Shown in pieces: positions 1 through 10,857 of a stretch of 64,000 nucleotides of DNA. Made by a program: the position numbers and the translations under genes. Position 1 is the first letter of the stretch. The number at the start of each line of letters is the position of its first letter. Source of the stretch: Hyparrhenia diplandra (taxonomy: Eukaryota > Streptophyta > Magnoliopsida > Poales > Poaceae); assembly GCA_015847255.1 (NCBI GenBank), contig JADLZK010007350.1:806001-870000 (forward strand), in the 5' to 3' direction. The notes under the pieces are model-generated. The model worked only from the letters and a program-made list of their open reading frames with translations, was not told the DNA's origin and made no database searches.

Positions 1-460
1 CCTCGACGCAATCCTTTTGGTACCGATATGGGGTACCTCATATATATTCATCCTAAAGATTCTACTCACATGTTTTTTCACAATTGGAAGCACATCCAAT
101 CTTCAAGATTATCTTGAAATTGAGATGTACACCACGTGTTAAGTTCTTTGCATGGCTAGGGCTGGTTGATCGACTGAACACGAAGACAATGTTGCAGAGG
201 AGTCATGTAAACATCCAAGATGAGGATGTTTACTGTGTCAGGTTAGCTATCTTTTCTCTTTTCACTGCAACTACCTTAGTATGTTGGCTTCAAAACTCTA
301 TTTGTATTTCCGTTGCTCAATGGAAATGGGAATACCTCGCTTCAAAAAGAAAGTGCAACAATGACACAGCGCAGAGACCATGGATCATCTCCTTTTCACC
401 TGTCCTTTTGCTCAAGCTTGCTGGGATGTGTATAATATGAATTGCCTAAATAAATCCTGT
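1..460 (+). mobile_element. LINE remnant (zf-RVT region)
   Basis: A reading frame around 84-240 contains LRCTPRVKFFAWLGLVDRLN, the typical C-terminal zinc-binding region (zf-RVT) of plant non-LTR retrotransposons. After a break, a second piece near 381-445 gives DHLLFTCPFAQACWDV, the next part of the same domain. The piece between is scrambled, so the element is dead. It runs off the left edge. No poly-A tail or target duplication could be placed. Confidence 0.7.
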
Positions 461-812
461 GTCAAAAGACAACGCCAAATTTAATAATTTTCTAGCTACT
501 TAGTAAATACTTCATCCTGAAAATATATACATTTTCCCAAACATAAACGGGTTGTGGTGTGCTTCGCTTGAATAAGTAGAGCAGCTCATTTGTGTACTTT
601 TACTGAAATGAACTAGCTCTAAATATATAGAATCCAAATAGAGCACATGTTGCTCGAGAAATTAAATACAGTATATGCATGATTTGGCCGGCGGAAAGCT
701 GCAAACTAGGAGCCAATCATTTGTGTGTTTTTATATACTTTAGTCATGTGAAATTTAAAATAATTTTATCTCTCTTTAATTTAACCACCCTCCTAGTAGA
801 CCTGTAACTAAG
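461..812. other. AT-rich intergenic DNA
   Basis: No coding frame, repeat unit or transposon end was recognised. It lies just downstream (on the minus strand) of the BELL gene stop at 813-815, so its right part should hold that gene's 3' untranslated region and polyadenylation signals. Confidence 0.4.
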
Positions 813-1668
813 TTACCCTGCGAAATCATGCAGCAATTGAGACCCCATAAGGTCTCTGTACGGCAGCAACGGTTCTTGCTCGTCACCTTGCAACATCAAT
901 GGTCGCTGGTGCATCATCGTCGACGAAAATTGCTGCTGTTGGAGCCCTAGGTAAGCGACACGGCGCCTCCGTGACTCCCATGCATGCTTTCGGATAACTA
1001 CTGAACAGATGGTCACCTTTGCCGCCGCCATCTGCAGTCAAAATGGAGGATGAAATCATGGAGCTGCCGGGGTTCCCAGCACTAGCTCGGAAGTGGATAT
1101 GATCTCCTCCAATGGTGGCGGCCGACGTTGTGTTCATCTGCTCGGGTTTGATGGCGACGCCACCGCTAGGGTTTTGAGTGGGCGTCGATTTCTCATTCAC
1201 TTCTTCCGTGTACATCTCCTCTATCATTGGCTTCCACAGCCTCACCACGGGCGTTGATGAACCAATTGGAAACCTAGAAAAGAAATTTGAGAGAAGTGTT
1301 CACTCACATCCTTTTTTTTGCGAAAAACATATGAAAAGCGAGATAGGTTCGACACCGATTATTATGCTCTCTTTTTTTATCAGAACTTTGTGTTTGAGAT
1401 TGCTTGGTTGGCAGTGCCATTTTTGTAATAAGATTTTTTTTAAAAGATCAGGAAGAGCCATAGGCTCCTACTGTAAAAAGAATTAATAAAACCAAGTGTC
1501 AAAAGAATTATTACAAAATGATGGGGTTGTATTAAGATTTAGCTATATGCATCGATTGATGCAGAGGCTGAGATATTAATATATTCCCTTTTTTAAAAAA
1601 AATACTCTCTTCTACACAACCTAAGGAGATAACGGCGACATATATATAATAACCGGTCCCATATCAAG

Positions 1669-1910
1669 CACTACCAAAAAGGTGGAATTCTCCTAGTGTT
1701 TTTAAGTAGCAATAAAACACTACCACTAGTTATAGCATATGGAAATTTCAGTATGAGGCATTTAGTGGGGAAAGTTTGTACTAAATTTTGAATGCTAAAA
1801 CACTAGGAGAAGTGTAAAACATTAGGAGAAGTCCACATCACTAGGACTCTAGGAGAAATCTAAAATGCTGGTAGTATTAATTGAATATGTGGAAAGAAAA
1901 ACACTGAAAT
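1669..1910. mobile_element. CACTA-like fragment in BELL intron 3
   Basis: The segment starts with CACTACCAAAAAGGTGG, the look of a CACTA (En/Spm) end. It then carries several copies of ACTAGGAGAA or its complement TTCTCCTAGT (near 1688, 1802, 1822, 1850), like the subterminal repeats of such elements. I could not find a matching second terminus or a 3-bp target duplication, so it may be one end of a larger lost element or a small derivative. Confidence 0.45.
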
Positions 1911-2189
1911 CTAGTCCACACGTTCATAATAGGGACAGATACAGGTGGTGGTTGGGTATAGTGCATAACAAGGAGTGTGTGAATTAATAAGCACATTACT
2001 ATTGTTTATATATTTTGGTTAGCTCTCTTGAACCTGACGAACTGTTTTTTCCCCCTTGAAGTGTTACCTGACGAACTGTAACAAACAGTATGTAGCTGTC
2101 CAGTTACTGTGTACACCTGCTGATGCAATTTGACCTAGGCATGGATCATGCATAAATAAATCTAGTAAATGTATGCTATGAATTATTAC

Positions 2190-2250
2190 CTGGCTTCTTG
2201 ACAATCCTGTCTGGCGCGCCAGAATGTGCTTGTCCACATCATTTGGATAC
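2190..2250 (-). other. 61-nt homeodomain exon of the BELL gene
   Basis: This exon is too short to show up as a reading frame of its own. Read on the minus strand it starts after GATGCAG and ends AGCCAG before GTAATA. With CACCC from the previous exon it gives HPYPNDVDKHILARQTGL, the three-residue-loop part and helix 2 of a TALE homeodomain. The 61-nt size is the conserved BELL exon size. It is intact. Confidence 0.9.
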
Positions 2251-4289
2251 CTGCATCAGTTCAGCATCATCGTCAGATCCATGGAGCGATTTAATTACCT
2301 CCATCGGTTGTTAATTAGTATAATTAATCTGAATGAAAAAAAACTGGTAAAGAAACTAGAGTGATGACGAATGCAGGGATCGAGGGACGACGACGACGTA
2401 CGGGTGGAGGAAGTGCTCGAAGAGCCAGGCACGGAGGACGGCGACGGCGCGCTCGGGCAGGCCGCGCTGTGGCCGCCATGGGTAGTTTTCAATGGTGCCG
2501 GGGTGCTGGAACGCCCGCTGCTGCCGCAGGCACTGGTCCAGCACCTTGAGCCTGGGCGTGTCGCCCTTGGTGGCGCCCGCCGCCGTGGCCGCCGCACCAG
2601 GCCCACCGTCACGCTCCCCATGGCCTTCCTCAGCGCGCGCACTTGCGCCACCAGCGCGTCCCGCAGGCACCGGAAGTGCCGCGACATGGCGCGCAGCGCC
2701 AGCCTCGTGTACACCTGCGACGCGCCGGCTCCGGCCACCGCCTCGAACGACACCTCCACTGACCTCATCTGCTCACGGTATCGCCGGTACCGCCTGTCCA
2801 CCTGCCCATGATTCATTGGTTTATTTGCATATGTTTGTCATCGATACTTCATATATCCTGTCTAGTATATAAAATTGATATAATAGTGTTCCTATATATA
2901 TAGCAGTTGATCTGATCGATACTTAAGGTCGTTCTAGGTGATCGTTTGTCATTTCATACATCGCTTTCTTATATTGGAAAAAAGAAGAAAAATGACTCTT
3001 TTTGCTAGGGGAAGTGTTTGCCAACGGCAGATAAATATTTTATTTTAGGTTATTAGTTGATATATAGGTAATAAAATATTAATCAAATAAAAACAGTGCA
3101 TCACACATCAATATCTAGTATTAGTCTTGTCTCTGAGGTAGCAAGCAAGATGCCTCTATAAATGGGGTGAAAAGCTAGGCGATAAGTGAGAACAGAAGTT
3201 TCTCAAAGTAAGTACATATATAGTGGCCGTGTCACTAGCTAGCAGCTAGCCCTCCACTATTTGCCAATGTCGACATGTGTGGATTCCTTTCGAGGAACGT
3301 AACATGCGTTGTGACCATGGAACTCTTCAAAAGGCAACAGTGATTAGCAATAATGGGCCAAGAACCGACGACTACACTAATAATTCAAATCAAAATAAAA
3401 ATCCAGATGGATAGAAATCCAAAAAAAAGTATGCATGCACCAAGCAGGAGTACTACTATTTACTAGATATATATGGTAAAGTAACAATTACCTCAATGGT
3501 ATCAATTGAAGGGAAAAAAAAAACCTAGTACAATGAATTTCTTGCTGCATGCATGCTTGTATATGTAAGGGTAAAAAAAAGACCTTGCACATGTACAGCA
3601 GCTATAGCCTACCTCTTCAACCATGGACAAGAGCCTGGCCTTCCTCCTCTCAAGCTCCAAGGGATCCATGGAGCTCAGGGACCGGTGCCCCCAAAGGCCA
3701 GAGGAAGATGATGACGTCTCCACGTCGTCCCACTTGCCTGCTGCTGCTGCTTTTCGGAGCTCTCTTGCTCATGGCGTGCAGGTCCCCTTGAAGGCTGCAG
3801 AACTCGCTGAGCAGGTCCTGCACGGGGCCCAGATACTTTGAGCTCCTGAGCTGGAACGGCTGCATGGTCGGCGTCGTCGGCAGCTGGTTGTGGTTAGGTA
3901 GTGCCAACGACGACACCGCCGGCGGTGGCACGGCGAACTGTGCCTCCGCCTCATGATGGCTGAACAGCGACGACGAACCTCCCGCCGTGTTGTTGTCGTA
4001 GTTGTACAGGGAGAGGGAGACCGCGGCCTGCGGCGCCCATGCCGCCCCCGCGTCGACGTCGGCGGCGGCGAGGACGCGGTGAGGCACGCCTCCTCCTACG
4101 GGCATGCCGTTGCCGTCGACATGGAGCCCGAGGAGGTGGTCGAAGTGCTGGGGTGGGGGCGGCGCCTCCATGGCCACCGTGTTCGGAGGCGGCGAGAAGT
4201 CGAGGAGGTGTGGATGGTGGACGGCCATGGACGATCCGCGCACGCGCCGGCCGGCCGCACCACAGTTAACTTGGATCAATTGGCCGGCG

Positions 4290-4312
4290 AGCAAGAGAGA
4301 GAGAGAGAGAGC
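4290..4312. repeat. GA microsatellite upstream of the BELL start
   Basis: A run of about ten GA dinucleotides 60-85 bases upstream of the BELL ATG, within the likely 5' leader (CT on the coding strand). CT/GA runs are common in plant leaders and can bind GAGA-type factors; a role here is only an inference. Confidence 0.6.
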
Positions 4313-5052
4313 ACACACTGATATGCTTAGATTTCGTTGCTACCTAGATTGACCCATTTTCTATATGACTTTAAAAGAACTTGCAAATAAAGATGCTACG
4401 GCAAAGCGTGTAGGTATGCATGTGTTCCCTTCCTCTTACCAAATAAATACATATGCCTACTAATTAGGGAGTGTGTATTTATACACACATATAGCATAGC
4501 TTTTGTGTAGTGTGTGAAGTGCTCCGATTAGTGCAAACAGCACAAGTGTGTGCCCAAAATGGAGGAGAATTTGAAGGTAGGGGTTTGTGAGGGAGGTGGG
4601 GGTTCAAAAGTAATTCAACTAGGAGTATATTGGATATGTGGGGGCTACCAAAGTGATGCCTGTTTAGAAGTTGGACTATATATGCTTTTTTTTTAGAGAG
4701 CCTATATATGCTTTGTGAGGCACTTGTTATGCTTATGCAGTGGTCGATCACCTCTCCTAGGATGTATGGACGATATGGATCAGCATCATCTTCACATGCC
4801 GAGAAATAAATTCTATATGGTACCTAGGCTCTCTCTCTCGCTCCCTCTGTCGGTCCCTTCTTCCCACTCTATTTGCTTCAAATCAAATTTTGTCACATCA
4901 AAGTAGTGTAGGTACTAGGTCATATATAGTATATGACAGGTTGCTACCATTTGATTGAATATAGGATTGTTAAGGTAAAATAAGGTGAGGAATTAATAGC
5001 AGTAAAATAACACGCAACAAATGAATTTATGATCAAATAATGAACTATAATA
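4313..5052. other. BELL upstream region
   Basis: AT-rich intergenic sequence expected to hold the BELL promoter on the minus strand. No gene was recognised. One small oddity: CTATATATGCTTT occurs twice, flanking about 15 bases near 4688-4702, which could be a tiny insertion scar. Confidence 0.35.
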
Positions 5053-5195
5053 CTCCCTGTTCCAAATTATAAGTCGTTTTGACTTTTTTGGCTTATCCAT
5101 TTTGTTACGTACCTGGATTTATTATTATATCTCGATGCATAGCAAAATAGATGTACCAGAAAATCAAAACGATTTATAATTTGGAACGGAGGGAG
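5053..5195. mobile_element. Stowaway MITE
   Basis: A 143-bp element with terminal inverted repeats CTCCCTGTTCCAAATTATAA and its complement ending GGAACGGAGGGAG, flanked by TA on both sides (5051-5052 and 5196-5197). This is the usual size, terminus and target of a Stowaway (Tc1/Mariner-derived) MITE. It has no coding capacity. Confidence 0.92.
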
Positions 5196-5302
5196 TACTG
5201 AAGCTCACTACTAAATACTACAAAAAGGATCGCAAAAAAAATACTAAATACTACAAAAGATGCATTTTGAGGTTTCCAGAAATTAAAATTATAAATAGCA
5301 AA

Positions 5303-5303
<1 letters not shown>

Positions 5304-5334
<31 letters not shown>
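5304..5334. repeat. TA microsatellite
   Basis: About 15 uninterrupted TA dinucleotides. It is a simple sequence repeat, likely length-polymorphic, with no visible link to a gene. Confidence 0.9.
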
Positions 5335-5336
<2 letters not shown>

Positions 5337-6133
5337 CAATGAATGAATTATTCGCCTTAGCTTGTACATCATCCATGGCCGGGCGGTGGACCTGTTGGCT
5401 TCCGAGCAACTTGGCAATTGTGGTCCAAGCTTGGACTGCGACACCATTTCAATTTGCATCGCTAGCAGAAAAGCTTGTAGCTCTTCTCTTCATCTGCATC
5501 CACCAATGGAAGCCGATTGGCCACACAGGGACGTGTACGAACATTCAACTCCGATAATGAAACGATTTATTTTTGATTTATAAATAAATGCTCCGACGAC
5601 GCAATGTCTAAGTTTCCTGTAGCCAGGGAGTGCGTGACAGGAAAATGTATCTGCCCTGCAATGTTGAAAGCATCAGGCAACTAATTTATAAATTAAGTGT
5701 CCACCAAATAGGCCATCATGAGAATCAGACCAATAACCCCGCCGGATTAATGCACCTAGGACGACCTAGCTTGCATTGCATTATTGCATTGTTCTACAAC
5801 ATCTGTCCACACTCTTTGTTGCACCTACTATATATGTTTCATGCATGTCCATACCTCACTTTATTGCCCATATATGCATGCATCCACATAAAGAAAATAT
5901 AAAGCTGCTACTGTTTAGAAATTGTGGAATTGGCCATGGTTTCCAATACTGCATTTTTTTCACTCTTCTCAAAAGGATATTTATGTATAGAGGCAAGGTG
6001 TATGTTCATATAGGGGCGAGAGCATTATGCACGTGTCATTTGGATTGTCCATACTAAAGCACAGGAGGGTGCTGAATATTTATGTATTGAAGGAAAATAC
6101 TGTAAATTTTGTGCGTGCAAAGGAGGGTTGTAC
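5335..6133. other. Intergenic DNA without recognised gene
   Basis: Short frames of up to 96 codons occur but none resembles a known protein, and they overlap on both strands. Moderately AT-rich sequence with no clear transposon ends. Confidence 0.35.
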
Positions 6134-6172
6134 TCCCTCTGTTTCAAATAGTAACTTGATCATTTTGGTCCA
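6134..6172. mobile_element. One end of a Stowaway MITE
   Basis: TACTCCCTCTGTTTCAAATA is a Stowaway terminus. The element continues as far as CATTTTGGT and then switches abruptly into retrotransposon sequence, so the MITE is truncated or interrupted there. A related degenerate copy lies at 7146-7255. Confidence 0.55.
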
Positions 6173-6969
6173 GGAGGGCGCCCCTCCTGGCGTCGCTTCC
6201 GGTCCATGGTGGTCATCATCTTCTCTAGATCGGCTACCAGGTCGGTTGGGGAGCGGGACGTCTTGCCCTTCTCCATTCTCGCCTTGATGTAGGCACGTCG
6301 AGTCTTCCATGGATGACTTCATCTCCATCTCCGCCTCACGGAGGAGCTTGATCCTGCGTTCCTCCGCCGGATTGGTGCGGGGAGAGGACAGCAACTTGAT
6401 CGGCGGCGTGTTGAGGCGGACGGTGAAGTTGAAGAACTGCTTCATCGGCTCGGTCAACATCTTCTTCGTCTCGGCGTCCATGGTGGTGGGTGGATCGTAG
6501 TGGCCTCCGAATACCCGGTATCCTGCGGCCGGATCGATTCGGCGTGACACGTGGCGGCAGCGCCAGCGTTGGCGCTGGCGTGAGGGGCACACGGGGCAGG
6601 GAGAGAGAGAGAGTTGGAATTGATCTTTATTGCTTGTTGCCGTAAGAGATTACAGACCCCTTACTTATGTAGCCCTCCTAGTGGGACTTGTAATCCAAGC
6701 AATCTCTCTAAAGGTTTCCTTATAAAGTTGAATTACCTTTTACAAGCAATATTTATTTTCCTAATAAGGGTTTTCCTTATAGAATTGGAATTTCTCTTGC
6801 ACACCAAAAGTCTTAAGATAATCCTAACCGAATTCTTATTTATTAATTTCGAAGAAGACGGGGAAGGCGGCGTCGGGGGGGGCGCGCGTGGCCCCCTTGG
6901 GGGTGCCTCGGCCGGGGCGCGGGCCTCTTGGGCCTTTGTGATCCCGAGCCCTATTTCTGGCATGTGACA
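6173..6969 (-). mobile_element. LTR retrotransposon fragment (LTR plus leader and gag-like start)
   Basis: Read on the minus strand the segment starts TGTCACATGCC at 6969, typical of an LTR 5' end. It runs through AT-rich sequence to a polypyrimidine/CT stretch near 6600, followed by a frame starting MDAETKKMLTEPMKQFFNFT near 6477. That frame continues with an acidic, charged stretch to about 6173, ending at a short palindrome (CAGGAGGGCGCCCCTCCTG). No protease, RT or integrase follows, so only the LTR and gag-like start remain. Superfamily not determined. Confidence 0.55.
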
Positions 6970-7145
6970 ATTGGTTTATTTCATCTTGCATAAGTAGGCT
7001 ACTTGCATCCGCTACGGTGGTTGGTGCTGAAAAATTCTCCTATTATGTTCCTTCCACACATTCCACGAGAAGTAGATCAAAATTTCATCAACTTCCTTTA
7101 CGGTAGTCTTATTGAACTTTGCGTCGACATCTCCACTGAAATGAG
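6970..7145. other. Short intergenic stretch
   Basis: Flank of the LTR fragment. The sequence has a faint resemblance to LINE 3' regions, but no domain can be read. Confidence 0.25.
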
Positions 7146-7255
7146 GGATGTACTCCCTATCTTTCAAATTGTAACTTATTTTGGTTTTCTAGATACATAG
7201 TAAAAGTTTTGGATTTATAAAACCAAAGACGCCTTGAATTTGAAAGACAAAAATA
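7146..7255. mobile_element. Degenerate Stowaway-like MITE
   Basis: Starts TGTACTCCCTATCTTTCAAA and contains TAGATACATAGTAAAA, the usual inner motif of rice Stowaways. It ends near GAATTTGAAAGACAAAAA. Termini are decayed and the right TA target is not clear. Confidence 0.5.
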
Positions 7256-7917
7256 TAATTATTGAAATTATATATATTTCGTACGTGAAACAGCAGCTAG
7301 CTAATACGCTAGCATCCAACAACACTCATTCAATTTTCTGTGAAGAACCACACTGGAATTAATAAAGTGGGCGCGAGCGAGGCGGCCGTGCCGGTGCTGG
7401 TACGGTGTGCCCAAATTTCGTGCGTGTCGGCATCAGCTATAGCTAGCATGCATCATCACTTATAGTACATGCGTCCATGACGTACTATGACCACAATATA
7501 ACTTATACTAGCATTTTAATTGTGCACACATATATTGTACATGTGCCCGTGACGACTGTGCAAAAACAGAATTGGTGGAGAGAGTTACTTTTGAGCTATC
7601 GATCATATCCATGGAATGAAGGTGAATAATTCCACGTGCGCTTATTATCTCTCGATGGATCGATCGGTCCCAGATGGATGGACCACAGTAAAGTTAGTTG
7701 GAGCTGGGCACATCAACGACCCTACACGGTTGTACGGTGTGATGGCTACAGACGAAATGACCTGCCTGTCAAACCAACCAATGCCTAAGTTTGCAAAGCA
7801 TGTGGCTAAATTGTGTGCTCGCTTCGGGTATTTTTTTTTTTTTAAGAACAGCCGTTGTTTTATTTCATTGATCATAAGCATGGTTACAATTTGCCCTGGC
7901 ACAAAAAAAAAAAAAAA
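7256..7917. other. Intergenic DNA
   Basis: The 121-codon plus-strand frame at 7616-7981 crosses a poly-T and a poly-A run and resembles nothing known, so it is not called. The T-run at 7831 and the A-run at 7903 flank about 60 bases that look like the tail of a short retro-insertion, but no target duplication was found. Confidence 0.3.
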
Positions 7918-8240
7918 AACACTAGAAATTCGGTCCTGGTTTGGTTCTAGGTTTATGAGAACCGAAATTGACCAAAATTAATACGGTCAAGTCGGTTATA
8001 GCCTTCGGTTAACCGAGACATGAAATAACCGAAGTTTATAAAGGCTCATACAAATCAGTTAGTTCATACAAAGTCGGTACGACAGCGAGTGAGGCAAGTT
8101 AGTTCGTTTGGAACCGGAACCGAACCAAAATAATCGAAACAGAATTCAGTCAATTCCTAAATTCCAAAGGAACCGATCGGTTACTATTTCCGAGGACCCA
8201 AATTTGTCAAGAAACTAAGGAACCGAACTGATCAAGCATA
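7918..8240. mobile_element. Probable hAT-type subterminal region
   Basis: Repeated variants of GGTTCGGTT / AACCGAACC occur across about 320 bases (for example TTCGGTTAACCG near 8004, GGAACCGGAACCGAACC near 8110 and AAGGAACCGA at two places). Dense short repeats in both orientations are typical of hAT ends in grasses. No matching termini or 8-bp target duplication could be fixed, so the call is tentative. Confidence 0.35.
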
Positions 8241-9125
8241 TTATACTTAATATATCGATGAACACACATATAGAATTTTTTCCATGCCAAGACATCATCT
8301 ATACAAACAACCCATATGGAACAATATCAAGCAATATGGTGACTTAATCGACGAGAAATCTTGAATCAAGATAGGACACCAAGATTTACGTGAAAATCCC
8401 TTGTTGTTGTTGGGGGGTTGGGGGGGGGGGAGAGAGAGAGAGAGAAAAGAATGGGCGAAGCAAACGGTGATAAAATTCCACTATGAGATGAATCAAATAT
8501 AGGAGGTGAGAGCCAACAAGTATGAGGAGGATCGGTGAAAATCCCCCTTAGATATCACTCTTTTAGTGGTGGGATCGATAGATCAAAACCTCTCTGCTCC
8601 TCTCCCTAACCCTAGATCTCGAGAACCCATGGAGCAGAAGGCTTATTAGCTCCACTTTAGAATGCTTCCGGGGCATCAGATTATCACAAACAACCCCAAT
8701 TTCAGCATGCAACTTGTATAGGTCATTGTTTTGCATAAGAAATGAGTTAATTGGCTTCGAAATGTTAAAATTTGGAGCTACACATCACAAAGACATCAGC
8801 CGCTGCTGCGAAGTATTGACTTCGGTGATTTCCCATAGTTGTGTGTTTCCTAATCATATTCTAAAGAGGCAACAAGATGAAATATGCTCATAGAACGGCA
8901 AACCATATAGTTGCAAGTTTTTTCAACCATCTTTATCCATCCTTCATCCTAGAATTGCATCCTTTTTCGAATGGAGGCTGTATAGCTTTAGCTTTTCCCA
9001 AGCAAAATGCATGAAAAATAATAGTTTACCATGGAGACATCAAATCCCCATATGTACATCCTTGAAATTTATTTAACGACAAATAGCCTCCATACTCCTA
9101 TGATGTCTGCTACGAGATCGATACA
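8241..9125. other. Intergenic DNA with a G/GA simple repeat
   Basis: Contains a G-rich and GA-rich simple sequence at 8411-8446. The stretch around 8530-8640 (ending near CTAACCCTAGATCTCGAGAA) looks like retrotransposon-derived sequence, but no open domain was found. Confidence 0.3.
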
Positions 9126-9127
9126 TA

Positions 9128-9387
9128 CTCCCTTTGAGATGGTATTAGAAGTCATTTAGGATAGTGACACGGTCTCCAAAAACACAACTTTGACCTCTTA
9201 TTATTATAAAAATATTTATGAAGATGTGATATATGTATACTTTTATCAAAGTTTTTTTTAAGACAAATCAACTCATATAATTTTACATTTACAAACTCAA
9301 CAACTTAAAAGTTATTGATGATTTATATTCCGGATGTTTGACCTAAACCTTGTCCAAAATGAGTTCTAATACCAACCCGGAGGAAGC
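9128..9387. mobile_element. MITE (Stowaway-like, about 260 bp)
   Basis: Inverted ends can be paired: left CTCCCTTTGAGATGGTATTA with the complement of the right end, which reads TCTAATACCAACCCGGAGGA. The left flank is TA; the right TA is lost. Interior AT-rich, non-coding. Confidence 0.6.
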
Positions 9388-10500
9388 ATGTACCGAGGAA
9401 AATGAGATGGAGACCGATTTGTTTTGGACCAATAGCCCCCATGCAATTGGAGTATTGTATATCTATTATATTATCAATAGCCGACGGTAAAAACAAAAAA
9501 TTCCGTGCAGTTGACAAATGCATCCCCCTAACTACCTTATTACATCACAGAAAAGGGGACGTGGCAAAATTAAGGCTCCCCGAAATGGTGGGAGAAATTC
9601 AATTATAATGACACAATCCATGTTAGATATATATAGGACTGTTAGATAGGGGTCACGAAAGGACTTGAAGCAGCCACGTTTGATCCTAGACTGGGATAAC
9701 CATCACCACCATCGACCAACCAACATACATGAAAGGAACGTATATAAATATAAATATTTCTAATAACAAAAGTAAACAAGTATTATTGTCTATCAAGTTA
9801 GCTGAAACAACAACAACAAAAAAAGAAAAGTCAGCAAGGATTCCAATTCCAATTATGCATGGCCGCATGCAGTCCCACATCACCAAAATGAAAAGGAACT
9901 AGCCTGTTGCACGGTGAAGGCAAATTGACCTCTGCACTTCTGCAGGGATTGTTGTTGAGTGCGTAACTCCTGCAAAAACTGAAATAAAATTCTCCTTTCT
10001 TTAACAAAAAATGGGACTTGTTATATTTCAGCCACCAACTAGCACCCATCAGATTAATATCCGTTGGTGTATTATATTGACACAAGCAGTAAAACAGGTC
10101 CGCAACTACCATCGTAACCTTGAATACAGTAAGTAGAGATTTCAGGCAACTTACTAATAGGAAAGGTGACCAAAAAAAATATATTGTAAACTGTGTGCAG
10201 AGAATCATTTTCAGACAAACGATCACCGCGTGGTTAATGGGCCCGATGTTCCCAGGCCCAGGTTGCTTTGGTCTGCGTCCCAAAAAAAAGAAAATCAACT
10301 GGGCCAAGCTGCCATCAGAATAAGAACACCGTCGCCGCGTACCTACCTACCTTTTCAACCTGTTTGTTGCTTTTTTAAAAAAACTTTTGAACCTGTTGTT
10401 ATGCATTATATTCATCGAACCGGTAATCACTGAAATTAAAATGGTTTTCATTTTTATAAATAAATAAAAGAATTAGGTCATCAATCCCATCTCCAGCATG
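9388..10500. other. Intergenic DNA upstream of the expansin
   Basis: The longest frame (9831-10307, minus) is not protein-like. No transposon ends recognised. The right part should contain distal expansin promoter sequence. Confidence 0.3.
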
Positions 10501-10722
10501 CCTTGTAAGCTGTCGGCCACGGCCGGCCGTCGTGAAAGAACACACGACAGAATTATTGACCAATCTCAAAGCATATATATCGTATCGTACGTGCGCCCAA
10601 CAACGAACTCGAGACGATCGAGCTGCGTAAGTACAGCAGGTATACTCCCTCCCTCTCATTTCACATCGATCAACGTGCTGCCCAACACAACACGTCGTCG
10701 TACCGGCCGGCCGGCCCTGCTT

Positions 10723-10728
10723 TATAAA
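10723..10728 (+). promoter_or_regulatory. TATA box of the expansin gene
   Basis: TATAAA in the context TTTATAAACGACG, 130 bases before the ATG, in an otherwise GC-rich stretch. Spacing is plausible for a leader of about 100 bases. Confidence 0.6.
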
Positions 10729-10857
10729 CGACGTCAACCCGCTCGTCAGTGCAACACCCTTCGCATTCCACCTCCATATCGATCCACCAAGGGTCGTCGA
10801 CGGCCGGCCGGACGTACGGCGGCTACATACACATCACATTACAGTTGGATCGTTCGT

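Larger units (their letters stand above)
813..4228 (-). pseudogene. BEL1-like (BELL/TALE) homeodomain transcription factor gene, frame-disrupted
   Basis: BELL proteins pair with KNOX proteins in the nucleus and bind DNA through a TALE homeodomain. Four exons follow the family's layout: 4228-3613 (start MAVHHPHLLDF; SKY box SSKYLGPVQDLLSEFCSLQ; then MDPLELERRKARLLSMVEE), 2801-2402 (VDRRYRRYREQMRSVEVSFE through LKVLDQCLRQQRAFQHPG to EHFLHP), 2250-2190 (the classic 61-nt exon, YPNDVDKHILARQTGLSRSQ) and 1273-813 (VSNWFINAR, RLWKPMIEEMY, C-terminal GSQLLHDFAG and stop). All splice sites are GT-AG. The frame breaks five times by one base: near 3743 (extra base after an AGC run), 2601 (missing base after ATGGG), 1248 (extra G between FINAR and VRLW), and two missing bases near 1003 and 950. 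Exon lengths 616 and 400 are each one off the expected phase. Family identity is sure; pseudogene versus assembly error is open. Confidence 0.85.

Noticed and set aside
4675..4714. CTATATATGCTTT repeated around a T-run, possible tiny retro-insertion
   Set aside because: The insert would be about 15 bases; AT-rich chance repetition cannot be excluded.
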